Shown here piece after piece: positions 24,434 through 33,698 of a stretch of DNA of 64,000 nt. The position numbers and the translations under genes are program-made. The stretch covers positions 1,240,001 through 1,304,000 of the forward strand of contig OZ245886.1 in the NCBI GenBank assembly GCA_965229525.1. The letters run 5' to 3'. Each line of letters starts with the position of its first letter. Position 1 is the stretch's first letter. This DNA is from HXMU1420-13 sp965229525 (GTDB lineage Bacteria > Bacteroidota > Rhodothermia > Balneolales > Balneolaceae). Below the pieces are notes generated by a model that saw nothing but the letters and a program-made list of their open reading frames with translations, had not been told where the DNA came from and did no database searches.

Positions 24434-25228
24434 ATGAGCTATAAAAATAAAACGATTTGGATAACTGGAGCATCCTCTGGAATTGGAGAATCATTTGCCA
24501 AAGCTTTTCATAAAGAAGGCGCAAATTTGATTCTCTCATCTCGACGAAAAGATGAGCTGGAACGCGTTAAAACTGAGTTAGGTGGTGGAGCATCTATTCA
24601 AATTCTTACCCTTGATCTGGCAAATCCAGATGAACTTGAATCTAAAGCGGAAGAAGCTCTTACTTTTTTTAACGGATTGGATGTACTCGTTAACAACGGT
24701 GGTGTGAGTCAGAGATCATTATTCGCAGAGACCGATTTAGATACTATTCGAAGATTGATGGAGATTAATTTTTTTGGTTCAGTAGCTCTTACGCGATTTG
24801 TATTACCACATATGATTGAAAAAAAATCTGGTCACATCATAGTTACCAGTAGCGTTGCTGGTAAATTCGGAACCAAATTCCGATCAGGTTATGCAGCGAG
24901 TAAACACGCACTTCAGGGAATTTTTGATTGCATTCGACAGGAGATGTACGAATTTAACGTGGATGTAACCATGGTTTGCCCTGGCCCCATCAAAACTAAC
25001 ATCACACAAAATTCTCTTACGGCCGATGGAAGCTCGTTCGGTAAAATGGGTAATTTGCATAATACAGCTATGGATGCGGATGAGATGGTTCGTAGAATAT
25101 GGGGTAGCATTAAATCCAGAAAAGAAGAAATCTACATTTCTAGCCCCAAAGAGCGTTTTGCTTTACTGGTAAAGCGAATCTCCCCAGGTTTATTGAACAA
25201 AATTTTAAAGAGAAGTAACGTGGTTTAA
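24434..25228 (+). CDS. short-chain dehydrogenase/reductase (SDR)
   Basis: A 264-residue classical SDR: cofactor motif T-G-A-S-S-G-I-G (11-18), NNGG (87-90), catalytic Ser139/140, Y153 and K157 in SGYAASKHALQG, and the post-catalytic PGPIKTNI. Arg residues after the second strand (SSRRKDEL) suggest NADPH preference. It resembles the DHRS7-like group, which reduces carbonyls on lipids or sterol-like substrates, but the substrate cannot be read from sequence. It ends one base before the convergent DUF58 gene. Confidence 0.9.
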   Translation: MSYKNKTIWITGASSGIGESFAKAFHKEGANLILSSRRKDELERVKTELGGGASIQILTLDLANPDELESKAEEALTFFNGLDVLVNNGGVSQRSLFAETDLDTIRRLMEINFFGSVALTRFVLPHMIEKKSGHIIVTSSVAGKFGTKFRSGYAASKHALQGIFDCIRQEMYEFNVDVTMVCPGPIKTNITQNSLTADGSSFGKMGNLHNTAMDADEMVRRIWGSIKSRKEEIYISSPKERFALLVKRISPGLLNKILKRSNVV

Positions 25229-26149
25229 TCAACCCAATCTTCTTCGTTTATTTAGATAAGCTAGCAACGCCGCATCAAACTGACCTTCGGTATCGATTTC
25301 TTCGAAGTCGATTTCGAATTCACTACAAGCCATCTGAAACTTGTGCGTGTATTCTTCCACTTTGGCCTTATAATCATCACGAACTTGTGAGGTCATTACT
25401 TCGATTTCAGCGCCGGTTTCCAAATCCTCGAATACCATTCGGTCATTAGAAAAAGCAAGCTCTCTTTCACTTTTATGTTCTAGCACATTAAAAAGTAAAA
25501 CCTCGTGCTTTCTATGGCGAAGGTGTTTTAACGCAGAAATCAACGCTTCTTGTTCATCCACATTTTCGAATAGGTCTGTAATTATAACCACAAAACTCCG
25601 GTGGTTTAATCGCTTTGCTACCTCATGAATTGCCTGTGCAGAAGCTGTTCGCCGTTGCTCTCTATCTTTTTTCTCTTCGCTGATTAGTTCCTTTTCAAGC
25701 TGCGTGTAAATCTGACGGAGATGCGCATAGGTACTTTTTGCCGGAATAAATGTTTCTATTTCTGAATTAAACGGAATCAATCCCGAAGCATCCCGTTGGC
25801 GATGCATTAAATACATTAATGATGCAGCAAAATGAATTCCATATCTCAACTTCGACCAATTTCCAAAATGTTTAAACATCATAGAAGAAGAGGTATCCAG
25901 CATCACATAGCAGCGTAGATTGGTCTCTTCTTCATATTGCTTCACATAAAATCGCTCTTTTTTGCCATATGCTTTCCAGTCGATGTGTTTGAAGTCATCG
26001 CCCGGGTTGTATGGCCGATGTTCAGCAAATTCAACAGAAAATCCATGATATGGGCTGCGATGTAATCCGGATATAAATCCTTCTACAATTTTCTTTGCCC
26101 GCAATTCGATGTTTGCAAGCTTTGAGAGTATTTCCGGCTGTAAAATCAT
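25229..26149 (-). CDS. DUF58 domain protein
   Basis: I start at the ATG at 26149, which gives MILQPEILSKLANIELRAKKIVEGFISG, the usual DUF58 N-terminus; a longer reading from 26233 adds 28 unrelated residues. The 306-residue protein shows EFAEHRPYNPGDDFKHIDWKAYGKKERFYVKQYEEE, the family hallmark, followed by a vWA-like region LDTSSSM (metal-site DxSxS-like) and VVIITDLFEN. DUF58 proteins are usually partners of MoxR ATPases and vWA proteins in chaperone-like complexes. No MoxR gene is adjacent here, so it stands alone. Confidence 0.9.
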   Translation of the reverse strand: MILQPEILSKLANIELRAKKIVEGFISGLHRSPYHGFSVEFAEHRPYNPGDDFKHIDWKAYGKKERFYVKQYEEETNLRCYVMLDTSSSMMFKHFGNWSKLRYGIHFAASLMYLMHRQRDASGLIPFNSEIETFIPAKSTYAHLRQIYTQLEKELISEEKKDREQRRTASAQAIHEVAKRLNHRSFVVIITDLFENVDEQEALISALKHLRHRKHEVLLFNVLEHKSERELAFSNDRMVFEDLETGAEIEVMTSQVRDDYKAKVEEYTHKFQMACSEFEIDFEEIDTEGQFDAALLAYLNKRRRLG

Positions 26150-26314
26150 GATGAATGTTACTACAATTTTTACGTAATCAGAATTTCTTTTAATTGGAAG
26201 CGCTTCTCTTATATAACGTTGAAAATCCTTCACATAATATTCTTATTACGCCCTTAATCTTCTATTGAATAAATAATCCTGTTCCGAATTAAGAATAAAA
26301 TTTAGAGGTAAATC

Positions 26315-27502
26315 ATGAAATTCTGGCTTTTTCGGGCAACTTTTTTCTTACTGCTTATTCTTTTTTCCCCCACCCTTGCTCACTCGCAAGATAGAACCCA
26401 GGAACCCATTCGAATTACCGTAAGTCCAGAAAAAGGGGTGCATTTCGAAAGTGCAGACGGCTTTATGGAATTTCGGATGGGATTCCGATTACAGCAGCAA
26501 ATTGCATTAACTCAGATAGTTAGTGAACAAGACGCCATACAAGGCGAATATATGATCCGCAGAGAACGAGCCTTATTCCGAGGATTTCTATTCCATAATA
26601 AGCTCGACTATTTTGTACAACTTGGAATGGATCAGGGTAGAGTTACTTTGCTAAATGCCGAGTATAGATGGAAACCAGATTCGTATACCCAGATAACATT
26701 CGGCCAATTCTTTCCACCTACATTTCGCCAGTTTCAAACCATTTCTCAAAATCTGCAAATGGTTGATCGTTCAAATGTAAGTCGCTTCTTCTTTACCGAT
26801 TATGACTTAGGAATTCGAATTCGCAGAACCCTTCCAGTTTCCGAAAACTTTCAATTAAAAGTAGCAGGTGCTTTAACCCATGGAGAAGGCAAGAATCTTG
26901 CTACTGCTCCCGGCGGTTGGGCCTATATGGGCCGATTTGAAGTGTTACCTTTTGGCGCCTTTGAAAAAAATGGCGATTACTTTGAAAGTGATTTAGTGAG
27001 AGAAAAAAAGCCAAAACTTTCAGTTGGAGCTGGTTTTTATATAAATCATGACGCATACACAAAATATGGAGACGTAGCCTGGGACGGCCATGATGATGAC
27101 ATTGTTGATACATATGCCGACGTGATCTTTAAATACAATGGCTTCTCATTTCTAGCCGAGTACATTCATCGTAATGTTGATAATGAGCTTATGTTAATGA
27201 ATGGGGATCTTTACTCGTCAGAAAAAATCAGTGGCGAAGGATTGTACGCTCAGTCAGGTACATTTTTAAGCGATCAAATCGAATTAACATCCAGGTTCAC
27301 TTATCTCAATCCTGATGACATTCACCATACAGAGATGGGGAAATTCACACATCAAAAGAAATTTGCTCTTGGATTTAATTACTTTTTCCTCGGTCACTCT
27401 CTAAAACTTCAATCACAAATAGGGTACGTATCTGAACAATTTGCAGCAATAAAAACCTGCAACTACTTTGAAGCACTCACTCAATTCACCATCAGTTTTT
27501 AA
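26315..27502 (+). CDS. OprO/OprP-type outer-membrane porin
   Basis: A 395-residue exported protein (signal peptide ending LAHSQ). It is a porin with the start VHFESADGFMEFRMGFRLQQQ and an arginine-rich segment GEYMIRRERALFRGFLFHNKLDYFVQLG, typical of the phosphate-selective porin O/P family, and ends in aromatic TISF. Family members form trimeric anion-preferring outer-membrane pores. It is followed by a DASS anion transporter 12 bp away, suggesting a two-membrane anion uptake route. The substrate cannot be told: phosphate, sulfate or dicarboxylate are all possible. Confidence 0.85.
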   Translation: MKFWLFRATFFLLLILFSPTLAHSQDRTQEPIRITVSPEKGVHFESADGFMEFRMGFRLQQQIALTQIVSEQDAIQGEYMIRRERALFRGFLFHNKLDYFVQLGMDQGRVTLLNAEYRWKPDSYTQITFGQFFPPTFRQFQTISQNLQMVDRSNVSRFFFTDYDLGIRIRRTLPVSENFQLKVAGALTHGEGKNLATAPGGWAYMGRFEVLPFGAFEKNGDYFESDLVREKKPKLSVGAGFYINHDAYTKYGDVAWDGHDDDIVDTYADVIFKYNGFSFLAEYIHRNVDNELMLMNGDLYSSEKISGEGLYAQSGTFLSDQIELTSRFTYLNPDDIHHTEMGKFTHQKKFALGFNYFFLGHSLKLQSQIGYVSEQFAAIKTCNYFEALTQFTISF

Positions 27503-27514
27503 TAAACGATTATC

Positions 27515-28915
27515 ATGAAACTCAATCGGAAACAACTCATTGGACTAATCATCGGGGTCATTGGGTTGATTATTCCATTTTTCCTCAATATTGAGGGGCT
27601 CTCAGAAGCCGGTCATGTTGCACTGGGTATTTTCTTCCTGGCCGCAGCTTTTTGGATGCTAGAGCCATTTCCAATTTATGCGACTTCCGTTCTTGTAATA
27701 TTTCTACAAATTTTGCTACTCAGTAAACAAGGTTTCTTATTTCAGGAGGATACTGCAAACTATATTCCGGATGCTTACACGGCATTTATTGGCACTTTGG
27801 CGAGCCCAATAATTATTCTATTTCTTGGGGGCTTTGTCCTCGCAGATGCCGCTGTAAAGTACAATCTCGATAGAAATCTTACCCGCATTCTTCTTTCACC
27901 CTTTGGCTCTAAGCCAGGCTACATTCTTCTTGGTTTGATGGTTGTTACTGCGCTGCTTTCTGCTTTTATGAGTAATACGGCTACCACAGCAATGATGATG
28001 ACGGTGATACTACCTATCGTGGCTCGGTTAGGAAAAACAGATCCACTTCGAATAGGATTAGCACTCAGCATCCCTTTTGCCGCAAATATTGGAGGTATTA
28101 CTACACCAATAGGAACTCCCCCCAACGCGGTGGTAATTGGCGCGTTATCCCAACAGGGAATTAACATTCCTTTTGGCGAATGGATGATTCTGGCTACTCC
28201 TCTTGTAATTATTGCACTCTTATTTGCCTGGTTTCTTTTATTGAAGATGTTCAAACCCGAAGCTGAACAAATCAACATTGATATGTCCGGAAAATTTAAT
28301 ACGTCTCAGAATGCAATCATCCTTTATGTTGCATTTGGACTAACAGTACTGTTCTGGGTTACTGAAAGTTTTCATGGAGTGAAAAGTGCGATCATTGCAT
28401 TAATACCGGTCGTATTTTTAACACTTACCGGAGTTGTAACCAAAGATGACATCAGAAAACTACCATGGGAAGTTCTTTGGTTGGTTGCCGGTGGTATTTC
28501 TCTTGGTATTTCTATGAAAAGCACCGGTCTTGCTGAGTGGATTGTTGGTAGTATTGAATGGAGTAGTTTTGGGACTATCAGTTTGCTGGTTGTTTTTGCT
28601 GCAGTTGCTGTTTTGATGTCAAATTTCCTTTCGAATACAGTTACTGCAACCTTACTCATTCCACTTGCCGTAAGTTTGGCAACATCAGGTATAGCCGGAG
28701 AAGGGTTCAACCTAGTTATTGTTAGCTTAGTTATTGGGGTAAGTGCCAGTATGGCTATGATGCTACCCATATCAACTCCACCAAACGCCATTGCCATGAG
28801 TACTGGTACCATTGAAACCACGAATATGGCAAAAGCAGGTATTTCAATTGGTTTATTCGGTATTGTACTAGTTGTTATCTATGCCTTATTCTATTGGCCA
28901 ATCATTCTAAATTAA
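27515..28915 (+). CDS. SLC13/DASS-family sodium:anion symporter
   Basis: A 466-residue inner-membrane transporter with about 12 hydrophobic helices. Both duplicated SNT signatures are present: MSNTATTAMMMTVILPI (about 150) and LSNTVTATLLIPLAV (about 370). Both Na/anion hairpin motifs are too: GGITTPIGTPPNAVVIG and MMLPISTPPNAIAMSTG. DASS proteins carry di/tricarboxylates, sulfate or phosphate with Na+. The porin before and the two-component genes after (7 bp) form one operon, so the anion may be sensed as well as transported. Confidence 0.92.
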   Translation: MKLNRKQLIGLIIGVIGLIIPFFLNIEGLSEAGHVALGIFFLAAAFWMLEPFPIYATSVLVIFLQILLLSKQGFLFQEDTANYIPDAYTAFIGTLASPIIILFLGGFVLADAAVKYNLDRNLTRILLSPFGSKPGYILLGLMVVTALLSAFMSNTATTAMMMTVILPIVARLGKTDPLRIGLALSIPFAANIGGITTPIGTPPNAVVIGALSQQGINIPFGEWMILATPLVIIALLFAWFLLLKMFKPEAEQINIDMSGKFNTSQNAIILYVAFGLTVLFWVTESFHGVKSAIIALIPVVFLTLTGVVTKDDIRKLPWEVLWLVAGGISLGISMKSTGLAEWIVGSIEWSSFGTISLLVVFAAVAVLMSNFLSNTVTATLLIPLAVSLATSGIAGEGFNLVIVSLVIGVSASMAMMLPISTPPNAIAMSTGTIETTNMAKAGISIGLFGIVLVVIYALFYWPIILN

Positions 28916-28922
28916 GAGTATT

Positions 28923-29420
28923 ATGGATCGTCAAATATATATTTTGGTAGTTGAAGATGAACTCGAGGTGATGGATGCCCTTGTAAACGATCTCGAGCAA
29001 TTCGAGGAATACTTTCCGGTTGAATCTGCTAACTCTGCAGAGGAAGCTCGTGCCGTGGTAAATGAGATTTACGAAGCCGGTAATGAGGTAGGCCTCATTT
29101 TATGTGATCATGTAATGCCAGGCCAAAATGGAGTAGACTTTCTGATCGAGCTTGAAAAAAGCCTCGACAAACACTCTGCGAAAAAAGTACTTGTTACTGG
29201 TCAGGCAGGTCTTGAGGATACGATTCAGGCGATCAATAAAGCGCATCTTGATCATTACATTGCTAAACCATGGACTAAAGAGTTGCTAGAAGAAGTTGTG
29301 ATTAGCCAGCTAACAAATTATGTGATGGAGCGCAGATACAATCCAATGCAGTTTATGATGGTTCTTGATAGTGTTCGATTGTCGGAATTCATGCGAACCA
29401 ATCATATCACAGATCACTAA
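28923..29420 (+). CDS. stand-alone receiver-domain response regulator
   Basis: A 165-residue protein with a complete receiver: acidic pair E11/D12, phospho-acceptor D62 (LILCDHVMPGQNG), Thr in LVTGQAG and Lys in AKPW. A 35-residue C-terminal extension (NYVMERRYNPMQFMMVLDSVRLSEFMRTN) has no DNA-binding domain. It resembles the receiver part of the flavoprotein at 39942 (same D62 register and KPW motif). The gene is 7 bp after the transporter and 3 bp before the CNB-histidine kinase, its likely donor. Output is probably by protein-protein contact. Confidence 0.88.
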   Translation: MDRQIYILVVEDELEVMDALVNDLEQFEEYFPVESANSAEEARAVVNEIYEAGNEVGLILCDHVMPGQNGVDFLIELEKSLDKHSAKKVLVTGQAGLEDTIQAINKAHLDHYIAKPWTKELLEEVVISQLTNYVMERRYNPMQFMMVLDSVRLSEFMRTNHITDH

Positions 29421-29423
29421 TCA

Positions 29424-30842
29424 GTGCCAAAAGGATTTCAAAATAGAAAAGAGATTCTGCAGTTCATCAAAGATGGTGTAGATGGCTCGAAAGAGCTGCA
29501 AACTTTATTGCGCACTTTTGAACAGGGCGAAATTCTTTTCAAACAAGGTGATCCTATTTCTCACCTTTACTTGTTGATTGATGGCAAAGTGAATTTAAGT
29601 CACCAGAGAGAAGACGGGTCATCACTTGAATTAATCACTCTTTCTCCCGGGCATTTTGTAGGTCTTGTAGCTTATACAACAGGTAATAATTCACTTACAA
29701 CGTGTGTTACTACTGAAAAAACTACCGCGCTTTGTATAAATCAGGACGAATTCGATCAAACCCTGATGGAAAATCCTAAGCTGCAAGTACCAATTCAACA
29801 ATTAATGTTGAGCAATATGTCGGATCGGTTCATGAAGAATGTGTCTCTTGAATCAAAAATGAATTCGCTGAATTTGAAGCTAGAGGAAGAAGGACTATTA
29901 TTAAAAGAAGCCTACGAGCGTTTGGAGAATTCACATCAAAAACTGGTAGCACAAGAAAAAATGGCTACGCTTGGAGAGTTAGTTGCAGGTTTTGCTCATG
30001 AGGTGAATAACCCGGCCGCAGCTTTACTTAGATCCTCAGAGATGCTGAAAGAAAACTTCATGGATACGTCGAATGCATCGGCAAAAACAGAGATCTTCAA
30101 TTTGGGATTAGATTCCAAGCCACTCAGCAGTTCTGATATTCGCTCCAGAATGATCGCCATTCAAATAGAATTTCCCTGGGTTAAAGAACGCTCGTTGATA
30201 CGAAAACTGGCTCAAATGCCCGATGAAGCCCTTAACATTGTAAAAAAAAGGAAGAAGAAAATTCCTGTTGAAGTTCTAATTCAACAATTTGAAGCAGGCA
30301 AGTTCATCCACAACATCCAGGTAGCAAGTGAACGAATTGCGAACCTGGTAAAGAGTTTAAAGAGTTATAGTCGGCAAGATAGAAATCAATTTGACATGAT
30401 TGATCTACGCAACGGAATCAACGACACTATTTTGATTTTATCCAATAGATTGAAGTATCTAAACCTCGAGCTCGACTTGTTGGATATCCCTCAAACTTGT
30501 GGGAAGATGGGAGAATTGAACCAGGTATGGACCAATATACTTGTTAATGCCTGTGATGTTTTACCCGATGGGGGCGGACTTAAAATTCGAACTTATGCAG
30601 AAGGTGAGTTTAAAATTATTGTTGAGATTAGTGATAATGGTCCGGGTATTCCTGAAGAGGTATTACCAAAAATATTTGAACCGAATTTTACTACCAAAAA
30701 TCAGGGAGCTAAATTTGGGCTTGGATTAGGACTAGCCATTTCAAATGAAATCGTCCGTCAACATGGAGGTTTCATTAAGGCATTCAACGGTGATAATGGT
30801 GGGGCTACTTTTCAGATTATTCTGCCTGTGAAGGAATGTTAG
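29424..30842 (+). CDS. CNB-domain histidine kinase with a long DHp insertion
   Basis: A 472-residue soluble kinase from a GTG start, with no membrane segment. A cyclic-nucleotide-binding-like beta roll (about 25-135) lacks the phosphate-binding-cassette Arg, so cNMP binding is doubtful. A coiled coil (140-185) leads to the H-box with H192 (AGFAHEVNNPAAALL). The second DHp helix appears only at 298-318 (ASERIANLVKSLKSYS), leaving roughly 85-100 inserted residues. HATPase motifs follow: N375, DNGPGIP and GLGLGLAIS. It is paralogous to the kinase at 38475, which has an insertion at the same place. It follows the receiver gene by 3 bp and overlaps the convergent PLP gene by 4 bp. Confidence 0.9.
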   Translation: MPKGFQNRKEILQFIKDGVDGSKELQTLLRTFEQGEILFKQGDPISHLYLLIDGKVNLSHQREDGSSLELITLSPGHFVGLVAYTTGNNSLTTCVTTEKTTALCINQDEFDQTLMENPKLQVPIQQLMLSNMSDRFMKNVSLESKMNSLNLKLEEEGLLLKEAYERLENSHQKLVAQEKMATLGELVAGFAHEVNNPAAALLRSSEMLKENFMDTSNASAKTEIFNLGLDSKPLSSSDIRSRMIAIQIEFPWVKERSLIRKLAQMPDEALNIVKKRKKKIPVEVLIQQFEAGKFIHNIQVASERIANLVKSLKSYSRQDRNQFDMIDLRNGINDTILILSNRLKYLNLELDLLDIPQTCGKMGELNQVWTNILVNACDVLPDGGGLKIRTYAEGEFKIIVEISDNGPGIPEEVLPKIFEPNFTTKNQGAKFGLGLGLAISNEIVRQHGGFIKAFNGDNGGATFQIILPVKEC

Positions 30843-31969
30843 CTTAACGCCTGCCCCAAGTCTTCTAATAAATCATCAATGTGTTCTAAGCCAACACTAA
30901 ATCTAATCAGATTGTCCGGTGTTGTTGATGTTTCGCTTTCGCTCGACCGCCTATGCTCCCATAAGCTTTCAATACCACCAAGACTTGTCGCTCTTCGAAT
31001 CACTTTTGATCTCCCAACAACAGCTATTGAAGCTTCCGCATCACCATCGAACATAAACGATATCATTCCTCCGAATCCCCTCATTTGAGATGCTGCAACT
31101 TCGTGATCATTGTGTGAGGGCAAACCGGGATAATTCACTTTTGATACTTTTTGGTGTTGATTTAAATACTGAGCCACTTCCCATGCATTTTGATTATGCA
31201 TTCTCATTCGATGAGGAAAACTTCGGATGCTTCTTGTAAGCAACCAGCAATCAAACGGTGACGGCACAGATCCTTGCTTTCTTTGAATACTTCTAATCGC
31301 TTCAAATTTATCATCTGCTTTTGCCGCGATTATTGCCCCGCCAAGTATATCAGAATGACCGCCCAAGAATTTACTGGTCGAATGCATCACAAAATCTGCG
31401 CCATATTCAATTGGATTTGTATTGTACGGCGTAGAAAATGTGTTATCGACACAAACCATAACCTTTTTCTGATGGGCAACATGTATTGTTTTATCCAGAT
31501 CTGTAATCTGCATCAAAGGATTCGAAGGTGTTTCAAGAAGAGCTAATTTTGTGTTTTCTTTTAAAGACGATGCAAACAATTCTAAATTTGTTGTATCAAC
31601 ACTAGAATATTCCAGACCCCAACGCTCACCAAAATTTTCTAAAATAGCTCGAGATCCATGATATAAGTCCTTTGGAATGATGATATGAGATTCTTTAGGA
31701 ACACTCATGAATATCGCACTAATTGCAGCAACGCCCGACGAGAAGGCTGCACAATCTTCACCACCTTCTAAATCTGACAATAACTTCTCAAGCTGAAGTC
31801 TATTTGGGTTTTCATATCTAGAATAAATAAAATCCCCATCTTGGTAACCTTTCACATCGTGTTCATAGGTTGTAGAAGGTTCCATAGGTGCAGCAATTGC
31901 ACGACTTCCAGACCAATGTTCTGAACCTGAATGAATTGCGAGCGTTTCGATATTCTTTTTTCCACTCAT
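30839..31969 (-). CDS. Cys/Met-metabolism PLP enzyme (cystathionine gamma-synthase/lyase-like)
   Basis: A 376-residue fold-type I PLP enzyme. K200 in MHSTSKFLGGHSD is the Schiff-base lysine. IYSRYENPNRLQLEKLLSDLEGGEDCAAFSSGVAAI and VCVDNTFSTPYNTNPIEYGAD are family signatures. Members include cystathionine gamma-synthase, cystathionine gamma/beta-lyase and methionine gamma-lyase; residues do not let me choose. It would handle transsulfuration or sulfur amino acid breakdown in the cytoplasm. Its start overlaps the stop of the upstream Ste24 gene by 4 bp. Confidence 0.9.
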   Translation of the reverse strand: MSGKKNIETLAIHSGSEHWSGSRAIAAPMEPSTTYEHDVKGYQDGDFIYSRYENPNRLQLEKLLSDLEGGEDCAAFSSGVAAISAIFMSVPKESHIIIPKDLYHGSRAILENFGERWGLEYSSVDTTNLELFASSLKENTKLALLETPSNPLMQITDLDKTIHVAHQKKVMVCVDNTFSTPYNTNPIEYGADFVMHSTSKFLGGHSDILGGAIIAAKADDKFEAIRSIQRKQGSVPSPFDCWLLTRSIRSFPHRMRMHNQNAWEVAQYLNQHQKVSKVNYPGLPSHNDHEVAASQMRGFGGMISFMFDGDAEASIAVVGRSKVIRRATSLGGIESLWEHRRSSESETSTTPDNLIRFSVGLEHIDDLLEDLGQALS

Positions 31970-33204
31970 ACTTTTACCTGTTTGATTGCTTCAATTCGTT
32001 GCAATACAGGTGGATGTGAGTAATTCAAAAACACATACCATGGATGTGGTGTCAAATTTGAAAGGTTATCCTTTGATAGTTTCTTTAATGTTGAAATCAT
32101 GTCTTCCTTATTTCCGGTAGTTTCAACAGCAAAAGCATCGGCTTCAAACTCATGCTTTCTCGATGACATTTGCATAAATATAGACAAGATCATTTCAATA
32201 GGTGCATATAACATTCCGAAAAATACCAGGCCTGCATATACGGTCATTTGATCCATATAAAATGCATCGAAGAGCCCTTCTTCTTTTAAAAAAATGGATA
32301 ATAGAAAAAACAACACTGCACTATGAACAATACTGATTACCATTCCTTTAACTATATGCTTTTTCTTGTAATGCCCGATCTCATGAGCCAAAACAGCAAT
32401 CAGTTCTTTTATAGTATGATTTTCGATAAGGGTATCATACAACGCAACTCGCTTATTCTTTCCAAAACCAGTAAAAAATGCGTTAGATTTACTAGATCTT
32501 TTTGATCCATCAATTACGAAAAGCCCGGTTAATGAGAATTCTACTTTTTGGGTGTATTTCTCGATCTCGGTTTTTAATTCGCCATCTTCAAGTGGAGTAA
32601 ATTTATTGAATAATGGCATTATCCAGGTTGGTGCGATGTATTGCATTAATAATGTAAATCCTGTGACAGCCGCCCATGCATAGAGCCATGCCCAATCTCC
32701 CGCATAAATGAAAAAAGCCAATATACCCGCAATCAATGGAATGCCGATTATTGCCCCAAGCAAAATTCCCTTCAACATATCCATTATATATGTTTTCAAA
32801 GTGGTTTTATTGAACCCAAATTGCTCTTCAATTACAAATGTTGAATATATACTGAATGGAAGAGATAGAATCGATTTAGCAGTCATTAACATAATTATAT
32901 AGATCAATCCCGAAACAAGCTCATTAAAAGGGAATCCGCGTATCCAGGCATCTAACCCATTAAATCCACCATAAAACCAAAACACCAATAGAATTACCAG
33001 GTCAAAAGTACCTGTTATAAATCCAAATTGAGTTCTTACGCGAGTATACTGCTGAGATTTCGCATAAGTCTCGGTATCGTAAACTCCTGCAAATTCAAGC
33101 GGAACAACTTTTGAGAGAGATTTCAGATTTAGGACATTTGTGACTATGCCAATCACGAAATCGAGCAAAAGAGCGGTTAGAATAATAATTGCGAAAATAT
33201 TCAT
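31966..33204 (-). CDS. Ste24/CAAX-type M48 metalloprotease
   Basis: A 412-residue multi-pass membrane protease. Zinc motif H274-E-I-G-H278 and downstream Glu in SSRKHEFEADAFA are present, as are the Ste24-diagnostic IEEQFGFNKTT and GSKRSSKSNAFFTGFGKNKRVALYDTL. About seven hydrophobic helices form the intramembrane chamber. Bacterial Ste24 homologues probably act in membrane-protein quality control rather than on prenylated proteins. It overlaps the PLP enzyme gene by 4 bp (upstream of it on the minus strand). Confidence 0.93.
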   Translation of the reverse strand: MNIFAIIILTALLLDFVIGIVTNVLNLKSLSKVVPLEFAGVYDTETYAKSQQYTRVRTQFGFITGTFDLVILLVFWFYGGFNGLDAWIRGFPFNELVSGLIYIIMLMTAKSILSLPFSIYSTFVIEEQFGFNKTTLKTYIMDMLKGILLGAIIGIPLIAGILAFFIYAGDWAWLYAWAAVTGFTLLMQYIAPTWIMPLFNKFTPLEDGELKTEIEKYTQKVEFSLTGLFVIDGSKRSSKSNAFFTGFGKNKRVALYDTLIENHTIKELIAVLAHEIGHYKKKHIVKGMVISIVHSAVLFFLLSIFLKEEGLFDAFYMDQMTVYAGLVFFGMLYAPIEMILSIFMQMSSRKHEFEADAFAVETTGNKEDMISTLKKLSKDNLSNLTPHPWYVFLNYSHPPVLQRIEAIKQVKV

Positions 33205-33271
33205 CGAGTAGAATTAAGAGTGTTCGCAAAAATAAAGATTGGTGAACCTACTACCAACGAACGCTGTAGAA

Positions 33272-33538
33272 TTATCTATTTTTGATTTGGAATGTCTTTA
33301 TGTTGACCGATTTCAATCCTTCAAAAAAGTTATTTCTTTTTTTGGGAATTTCTAGATCACCATACACTTTCTTGTCAAGTTTCAGTTCTTCTTTGATGCA
33401 AGAAATACATAGAAGCTCCAAACCATTTTCCTTTTCATGAGGATATAATTCAACGATATATTTACCAACAGCTCTAACACTGCCCGCTTTTTGCCCACAA
33501 TGGGAACAACTACAATATGCATCTAGATTTATGTCCAT
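33272..33538 (-). CDS. small Cys-rich putative zinc-binding protein
   Basis: An 88-residue soluble protein. The N-terminus has C8-S-C10-S-H-C13 and a later C-I-S-C pair (about 44-47), together consistent with one zinc ribbon; the rest is basic (PKKRNN, KSVNIKTFQIKNR). I do not recognise the family. It lies 67 bp upstream of the Ste24 gene on the same strand. Function unknown. Confidence 0.6.
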   Translation of the reverse strand: MDINLDAYCSCSHCGQKAGSVRAVGKYIVELYPHEKENGLELLCISCIKEELKLDKKVYGDLEIPKKRNNFFEGLKSVNIKTFQIKNR

Positions 33539-33650
33539 TTTTTGCCTTTTATGAAAGGGCTTCTAATAAAAGTATTAGTTAACTCATCGGCAAACGGATC
33601 ATGATTTTAAAAAGATATTTAAGATTTCGATAGGAATGATAGAAAACTCC

Positions 33651-33674
33651 AAATAGTTTAACATTAAACTATTT
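33651..33674. promoter_or_regulatory. perfect 24-bp inverted repeat before the MhqO-like operon (MarR-type operator candidate)
   Basis: Arms AAATAGTTTA and TAAACTATTT flank ACAT. The repeat ends 2 bp before a -7-like TATTTTTA (33677-33684), which is 14 bp from the start codon at 33699. This puts the palindrome between the promoter elements, the usual place for a repressor of the MarR/MhqR class, which control quinone-response genes such as mhqO. No marR gene is nearby. Confidence 0.55.
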
Positions 33675-33698
33675 TCTATTTTTACTTCAGAAATTAAT

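Noticed and set aside
26150..26233. 28 extra residues before the DUF58 protein.
   Set aside because: The family N-terminus begins at the ATG at 26149; the added residues have no family match.
29424..30842. The CNB domain as a true cAMP sensor.
   Set aside because: The Arg-containing phosphate cassette is missing in both kinases.
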